From Streptomyces sp. NBC_00353 (GTDB taxonomy: Bacteria; Actinomycetota; Actinomycetes; Streptomycetales; Streptomycetaceae): a DNA stretch of 64,000 nt. The position numbers and the translations under genes were made by a program. Positions 59,669 through 64,000 of this stretch are shown here, in pieces (position 1 is the stretch's first letter; each line of letters begins with the position of its first letter). The notes beneath the pieces are model-generated. The model worked only from the letters and a program-made list of their open reading frames with translations. It did not search any database and was not told the DNA's origin. The DNA lies in contig NZ_CP107985.1 of the NCBI RefSeq assembly GCF_036108815.1, positions 1,178,001-1,242,000 of the forward strand, in the 5' to 3' direction.

Positions 59669-59854
59669 CCGGTGACCGACAGTCACGGACCACAGAACTT
59701 GAGCCAGAACCTGAGTTCGAGCAGCACTGTCGGTCTAGGGTCTGTCCGGCGGATCTTGCCGGGCTCGCGCGCCAGAAACGGTTGGATTCTCCCCCAGGGG
59801 GAGGTCCTACCGTCCTGACCTACCGCACAGGCGATGCTTCGAGAGAGGTCTGTC

Positions 59855-60595
59855 ATGACGACGTTTCTGCTGGTCCCGGGGCTTTTCATGGGTGGCTGGG
59901 CCTGGGAGGCGGTGGCTGCCGAGCTGACCGCGCAAGGGCACCGGGCGCTTCCGGTCACCTTGCCCGGCATGGCCGAGCGGGCGGGGGAGGACCCCGCCGA
60001 CGCCGGGCTGGACGAGCACACCGACGCCGTGGCGGCGCTGCTCGACACGGAGGGCCCAGGGATTGTGCTGGTGGCCCACAGCTACGGCATCTTCCCCGCC
60101 CTCGCGGCGGCCGACCGGCGGCCCGAACAGGTCGCCCGGGTGGTGTTCGTGGACACCGGCTTCCCGGAGCCGGGTGAGTCGGTGGTGGCGCAGATGCCGC
60201 AGCTCGGCCTGCTGGACCGCGCCCTCGGCGGAGTCATCCCGGTGCCCGAGGAGATCCCGGCGGTGCACGCCGTCCCGGCGGCGGAGCTGGAGCGCTACCA
60301 CCGCCTGGCCACCCCGCACCCGGTCCGGACCGTCACCGAGCCGATCGAGCTGACCGGTGCCTGGCTCAAGCTCCCGACCACTGGGGTGTTCTGCCTCGCG
60401 AACGGCCTCAGCCTGGAGTTCGCCCGCACGCTGCACGGCACCGGCCTGCCGCGGTTCGCCAAGCTCGCCGAGCCCGGAGTCACCTTCTTCGAACTGGCCA
60501 CCGGCCACTACCCGATGCTCTCCACCCCGGTGGAGCTGGCCGACGTCCTGGTGCGCGCGGCGGCCGGCGAGGGCCTCGGCCTGTACGAGGGCTGA
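59855..60595 (+). CDS. Alpha/beta-fold hydrolase
   Basis: A 246-aa cytoplasmic hydrolase of the esterase/hydroxynitrile-lyase-like group. MTTFLLVPGLFMGGWAWEAV supplies the oxyanion hole; the nucleophile elbow is GIVLVAHSYGIFPALAAADR (A-H-S-Y-G, Ser ~79); VVFVDTGFPEPGESV follows; the catalytic His is in FELATGHYPMLSTPVELADV. The acid is probably the Asp/Glu before it. The substrate is unknown. ATG 59855 follows GAGAGAGGTCTGTC. It stands alone on its strand. Confidence 0.86.
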   Translation: MTTFLLVPGLFMGGWAWEAVAAELTAQGHRALPVTLPGMAERAGEDPADAGLDEHTDAVAALLDTEGPGIVLVAHSYGIFPALAAADRRPEQVARVVFVDTGFPEPGESVVAQMPQLGLLDRALGGVIPVPEEIPAVHAVPAAELERYHRLATPHPVRTVTEPIELTGAWLKLPTTGVFCLANGLSLEFARTLHGTGLPRFAKLAEPGVTFFELATGHYPMLSTPVELADVLVRAAAGEGLGLYEG

Positions 60596-60998
60596 CCGTC
60601 CGCCGGCTAGGGGCCGATGAGCGTCATGGTCACCCATCAGCCGGGGCCGGTGCTCGACGTGATGGCCGGTTGACGCGCCGGCTCGGGGCCACGGTCGTGC
60701 TTCAGGAGGGTGTCGCCTTGATCCTTGATGGCGGACGGTTGGACAACCTGCCGGAGGATCTTCGAATGGCTGCGGAGGTCATCGACTTCTCCGGTGCTGC
60801 GATCCAGGCAACGATCGACCGCGTCTGAGCCGGGCCCCGGTCAGTTCCTGAGCCAGAGGCGGATCGCGGCTGAGGGCTGTCCCGTGGAGGACGAAGGCGC
60901 GCTTGATGCCCCTATGGATGTCATAGCATGCGCCGTTTCTACGGCCTCCGGGTACCGGACGCGCCGTCGCCGTGATCTCCGGCGGCAACCTCGACCGG
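60596..60998. other. Region between convergent hydrolase genes
   Basis: About 400 bases. A short frame at 60672-60827 (VVLQEGVALILDGGRLDNLP, EDLRMAAEVIDFSGAAIQAT) looks coding but has no start and is probably the tail of a lost gene. GGGCTGTCCCGT at 60866 resembles the MITE end at 44588. Confidence 0.35.
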
Positions 60999-61850
60999 CT
61001 ATGCGGCGAGTGTCGCCAGCGTCTGCTCGGGTGCGGTGAGGATCGAGAAGTGCCCTTGGCCGGGATGGATGTGAACGCGTGCGCCCGGTATCGCCGCGGC
61101 GAAGCGGCGGGCGTGCGGGAGCGGGACGGTGGTGTCGGCGTCCCCCTGGTGGATCGACGTGGGCACCGTGATCGACTCGAGGTCGAAACCCCAGGGTCGG
61201 GTCAGCACGCGCAGATCCTGCCCGACTCCCCGGCTGCCGCGCTGGAACGCTCGCAGGTAGTTGGTCAGGAAGGCCGCGCGCGCGTCCGACTGGGCGAGGG
61301 CACGCCGGTCGATGGCGGGCATCTCGCTGGTCGCCAGGCGAATGAACAGCCCTGGTGCCCGGCGCGCCAGCGTGGCCAGGCGGCCCAGAAACCAGCCACC
61401 GAACGCCGGAGCGTGCCGGGCGACCTGCAAGGACGCGCGCTGCCCGGCTGCCATCCCGCGGGAGGGCCAGGCAGGCGGGCCAAGGGGCGCGATGAGCAGC
61501 AGGCTGCGGACGCGGTCAGGCAGCTCCGACGCGCATGCGGCCGCGAACGCTCCGCCGCCCGAGACGCCGAGCAGCGCCACCGAGCCGACGCCCAACGCGT
61601 CCAGGACCACGGTGGCTTCCGCAGCCCAGTCCACGACCCGCGGCAGGCAACGGGCCTCGGTGCCGCCGATGCCGGGGCGATCCGGGGCGATGAGGCGCAG
61701 TCCGAGCGCGTGGGCCGCGCCCGCGAAGTCGTACGCGGCCAGCCGCGAGTCGGCCAACCCGTGGCAGAACAGCACCGCAGGCGCGTCCGGCTCCCCCACC
61801 ACCTCGACCGCGATCACCCCGCCATCGGCTCGACGCACTTCCACCCTCAT
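60999..61850 (-). CDS. Alpha/beta-fold hydrolase
   Basis: A 283-aa hydrolase of a second type. VRRADGGVIAVEVVGEPDAP leads to AVLFCHGLADSRLAAYDFAG (oxyanion HG), RLIAPDRPGIGGTEARCLPR, the nucleophile elbow SVALLGVSGGGAFAAACASE (G-V-S-G-G, Ser ~105) and SIHQGDADTTVPLPHARRFA with the acid Asp. The His is in HIHPGQGHFSILTAPE. It resembles epoxide hydrolases or haloperoxidase-like esterases. ATG 61850 has GGGAG nine bases upstream; the track upstream to 62102 is not needed. Convergent with the hydrolase at 59855. Confidence 0.86.
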   Translation of the reverse strand: MRVEVRRADGGVIAVEVVGEPDAPAVLFCHGLADSRLAAYDFAGAAHALGLRLIAPDRPGIGGTEARCLPRVVDWAAEATVVLDALGVGSVALLGVSGGGAFAAACASELPDRVRSLLLIAPLGPPAWPSRGMAAGQRASLQVARHAPAFGGWFLGRLATLARRAPGLFIRLATSEMPAIDRRALAQSDARAAFLTNYLRAFQRGSRGVGQDLRVLTRPWGFDLESITVPTSIHQGDADTTVPLPHARRFAAAIPGARVHIHPGQGHFSILTAPEQTLATLAA

Positions 61851-62763
61851 ATCGTACGTCTCCCGGGACCTTGATCTGAGAGCTGCCTGAGCGGCATTCC
61901 AGAGGTTCTGCCGGCAGCCGGCTGGGAGCCACGGGCTAGTCCGGGGGCTGCGGCGGCTCGGGCGTTCTTCCTCCTGATCGGGGCGGATGGGCACAGACGC
62001 CACCTGGCGGTAGCTATACGAGAACAGGGCCTTGACCGACGCTGGCATCCACTCGTGATTCCCCTCGCCGTGACACTGATACTCATCCTGCACGCCGGTC
62101 ATGCCCGCGCAGTGCCGATACGCACAGTGAAGCGCCCGCTTCGGCGCTGACTTCTACCTCGGACACCAGGGGAGGCTGCCAACCATGGGCGCCTCCTGTC
62201 GTCAGGGTGCGGCGCGCGCGACGCCGCCGCCGGGACGCTGGGCGTCGCCCTCATCGCCCGTCAGCTGCGCGACTGGACCATCAACTGACCTGCCCGCAGT
62301 GCCCATGCCCGCCCGGGATACCCCACAGCCAGGAGACCGGCGGAAAAGGCCGTGGCCGGGTGTGACAGGCTCGGCAACGGCCCGCCACACCCGTACATGC
62401 CATGCCCGGGGTGCTCGCCCTGCGCGTCCACACACCGCACCTCCTGGGCCGCCCTATGCGCCCCTACCCGCTCATCCGGCTGTCTGCCCGCAGGGAGCCA
62501 CTCACGAGAGCTGGGCACTTCCCGGCCAATCAGGGCGAACGCGCCACACGGTGAGCGGCGGCGCTGCAACGATCGAGGGGTGCGGGTCCCGGCCGGGACC
62601 CGCATGCTTACGCCATCAACGGTGATAACGGTCGAGGGCCGCCGCCAACGGCGACGCATACCAACAACCCTCTGCCCAGAGACGGCCGGTTGCCCACTGT
62701 CGATCGCTCAGCGTGTCCCCATATGCTCCTCATTCGGCTTGCCCGCCCTTTTCAGGAGGTGTC
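61851..62763. other. Gene-poor region
   Basis: About 910 bases with no protein that I can support on either strand, apart from Arg/Pro-rich frames typical of non-coding high-GC DNA. It contains the 24-base palindrome at 62581. Confidence 0.4.
62581..62604. terminator. 24-base perfect palindrome, terminator-like
   Basis: TGCGGGTCCCGG is followed at once by its reverse complement. With no T run it is either a hairpin terminator or a protein-binding site. It lies 160 bases upstream of the zinc-ribbon gene. Confidence 0.45.
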
Positions 62764-62976
62764 GTGCCACGCAACACGATGTTTTGCTACACCTGCGACT
62801 CCGACGAACCACATCGCCCCCTCACTGCCCTGGAGAAGGTCTGGCTCAAGGAGCGCACAAGCCGGAAGAACGTCGAGGGGTTCTTCATGTGCAAGGCGCC
62901 CAACTGCCGGAATGTACGCGCAGGCTTTAACAAGCGCCCCTTCGACCCAGTCATCCGCGTTCCCCTGCCCGACTGA
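62764..62976 (+). CDS. Small zinc-ribbon protein (70 aa)
   Basis: VPRNTMFCYTCDSDEPHRPL, then TALEKVWLKERTSRKNVEGF, then FMCKAPNCRNVRAGFNKRPF and a short end. CYTC and CKAPNC are two cysteine pairs about 36 residues apart, a likely zinc ribbon. GGAGGT lies just before GTG 62764. The function is unknown; such proteins often bind DNA or RNA. It is alone in a gene-poor stretch, which makes the clear ribosome binding site the main support. Confidence 0.62.
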   Translation: MPRNTMFCYTCDSDEPHRPLTALEKVWLKERTSRKNVEGFFMCKAPNCRNVRAGFNKRPFDPVIRVPLPD

Positions 62977-63135
62977 CCCGCCAAGCGCAGAGACGACGTC
63001 GACGCCCTGGACGACCACCACGTTCGGTTACGGGGGCCGCAACGACACCGTGCGCGGGGTCCACAGTCACGAGACACACAGGGTGCTCCTTGTGCGTTCG
63101 GTGCGGCGGGGGTGCCACTCCCCCGCCGTCGGGGC

Positions 63136-63161
63136 GGGGCGCAGCGGGTCGGCTGCGCCCC
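63136..63161 (-). terminator. Hairpin terminator
   Basis: GGGGCGCAG and CTGCGCCCC form a perfect 9-bp stem with an eight-base loop, just past the stop (63169) of the leftward hypothetical gene. Confidence 0.55.
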
Positions 63162-63168
63162 GGGGCGG

Positions 63169-63500
63169 TCAGTACTGTACGAAGTGCAGGGCGCGAGCCT
63201 GGGCGGCGGTGTCCAGCGGCGGGGTGCACCACTGGATGCTGTCGAGGACGATCAGGTCGGTGACGTCGTCGAAGCCCGGGGGGCGCTGGCGAGCATGTGG
63301 ACGTAAAAGGAGAACGCGAGCGCGTCAAGTTCCTTGGCCGGGCCCGCCCCGGGCAGTGGCGGGTTCGTGCGCAGGGCCGCGATGTAGGCCAGGGCGAGCA
63401 GGCCGAAGATGTCGGCTTCGAGGAGGCGCTTCAGGCGATGGCGCTGCGGCGGCCCGCGCGGCCGAGTACGGCTGCGGCGGCCACAAGGCTGTTCCAAAGT
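63169..63500 (-). pseudogene. Hypothetical protein, frameshifted in a C run
   Basis: Leftward: RHRLKRLLEADIFGLLALAY, IAALRTNPPLPGAGPAKELD, ALAFSFYVHMLASAP in one frame; then GFDDVTDLIVLDSIQWCTPP and LDTAAQARALHFVQY in another. A seventh C in the CCCCCC at 63275-63280 would join them as SAPPGFDD. The N-terminus is cut near the ISAs1 border. The family is not recognised. Confidence 0.45.
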
Positions 63501-63566
63501 CCTAGCGGGTGGTGAAGGTGCTGGTCACGGCGTGGTGACGATGTTGGTGAGGACCGCTACTTACAG

Positions 63567-63628
63567 ATCGAGGCTCCTGTTGTGGACGGATGACCTTGCG
63601 AGTCGTCGTCCAGAACCGGAGCCTCGAT
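63567..63628 (+). promoter_or_regulatory. Inverted repeat covering the ISAs1 transposase start codon
   Basis: ATCGAGGCTCC... (22 bases, 63567-63588) pairs with 63607-63628 at 20 of 22 positions around an 18-base loop. The right arm contains AT of the start ATG at 63627. It would form a stem that hides the start. Confidence 0.6.
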
Positions 63629-64000
63629 GTGCCGTCAGTCTGCCACCGCCTGTCTGGTCAAGTCGCCGTTGCTGGCGGGGTGTTCGGGGCTGTCGTTGGC
63701 GGAACGGCTGGTCAGGCTGCCGGACCCGCGCCATCGCCGGGGTGTGCGTCACCCGTTCGTGGCGGTGCTGCTGATCGCCGCGTCCGCGGTGGCGGCGGGC
63801 GCACGCTCGTACACGGCGATCGGGCAATGGGCTCGCAGCGCCCCGCAGCAGACCCTGGCCCGGTGCGGCGCACGCTTTCTGACCTCGCTGAACGTGCGGA
63901 TCGCGCCGAGCAGGTCGACGATCCGCAGGATCGTCTCCGTTGTCTGCCCGGGCGGCCTGGCCGACCTGATGGGCGAGGCTCCGGTGGGAGCTCGGTCAGT
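63627..64000 (+). CDS. ISAs1-family transposase, cut by the window end
   Basis: The first ~124 codons of an ISAs1 transposase. LVRLPDPRHRRGVRHPFVAV is the DUF4096-like start, then LLIAASAVAAGARSYTAIGQ, WARSAPQQTLARCGARFLTS and IAPSRSTIRRIVSVVCPGGL, which leads into the DDE domain. The reading frame is open to base 64000. The start ATG 63627 lies inside an inverted repeat. Confidence 0.8.
   Translation, partial: MCRQSATACLVKSPLLAGCSGLSLAERLVRLPDPRHRRGVRHPFVAVLLIAASAVAAGARSYTAIGQWARSAPQQTLARCGARFLTSLNVRIAPSRSTIRRIVSVVCPGGLADLMGEAPVGARS

Overview
The window is high-GC actinomycete DNA and looks like Streptomyces or a close relative. The signs are third-position G/C codons, GTG/TTG starts behind GGAGG-type ribosome binding sites, Streptomyces-type families (DUF6233, DUF5996, DUF4259, SpoIIE/PP2C phosphatases), and a full ABC sugar importer without its own ATPase. 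It reads as a repeatedly rearranged accessory region: about 25 transposase remnants (IS21, IS5, ISL3, IS4, IS630, IS701-like, IS1380, ISAs1), truncated genes and small independent cassettes sit between intact genes.

Region by region. 0-6.1 kb: IS21 and IS5 scars, a VOC protein with a replaced end, decayed phage-like genes (DUF6093, DUF6233), an FMN-binding PPOX gene between two copies of a 27-bp repeat, a zinc alcohol dehydrogenase and the first ~40 codons of a succinate-semialdehyde dehydrogenase. 6.1-15.1 kb: a PEBP-family gene; a nitrate reductase gene broken in two by about 2.1 kb holding an ISL3 tail and two methyltransferase genes; a decayed restriction-endonuclease-like gene; a lipoprotein; and a DUF262 gene split by an intact IS1380 element with a 4-bp target duplication. 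15.2-15.4 kb: a 69-aa peptide with a double-glycine leader, an orphan RiPP-like precursor candidate. 15.9-22.5 kb: hypothetical proteins, lipoprotein and protease fragments, an HD-domain protein, DUF5996, and a 5'-truncated tRNA-Arg that could be an integration scar.

23.2-38.5 kb is mostly intact: quinone-oxidoreductase, a PAS/GAF/SpoIIE phosphatase, GH25 lysozyme, an F420-reductase-like protein, a pentapeptide-repeat protein with a cysteine cluster, a GlcD-type FAD oxidase, translationally coupled GH16 and GH18 secreted hydrolases sharing an almost duplicated ricin-type lectin domain, and a MarR-MFS-PPOX group whose MFS ribosome binding site lies in a perfect hairpin. 39-45 kb: transposase scars, an orphan full-length second-copy-like secY, a SUKH-type immunity protein, an epimerase, and a LysR gene whose stop codon lies in a 166-bp MITE.

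45.6-49.2 kb is a three-gene molybdenum hydroxylase operon (2Fe-2S, FAD plus probable 4Fe-4S, molybdopterin subunits) of the PaoABC/YagTSR type. 52.2-57.1 kb is a leftward arabinoside operon: solute-binding lipoprotein, two permeases and a GH51 arabinofuranosidase, with CCGAAA repeats upstream. 57.7-59.2 kb holds remnants of an excisionase-integrase pair cut off by an IS5/ISL3 chimera. The last 5 kb holds a DUF4259 protein, two alpha/beta hydrolases, a small zinc-ribbon protein, and an ISAs1 transposase running off the window end.

Many genes carry single-base frameshifts that restore perfectly when one base is added or removed. These are either real decay or draft-quality sequence errors, and that uncertainty applies to every pseudogene call resting on one base.
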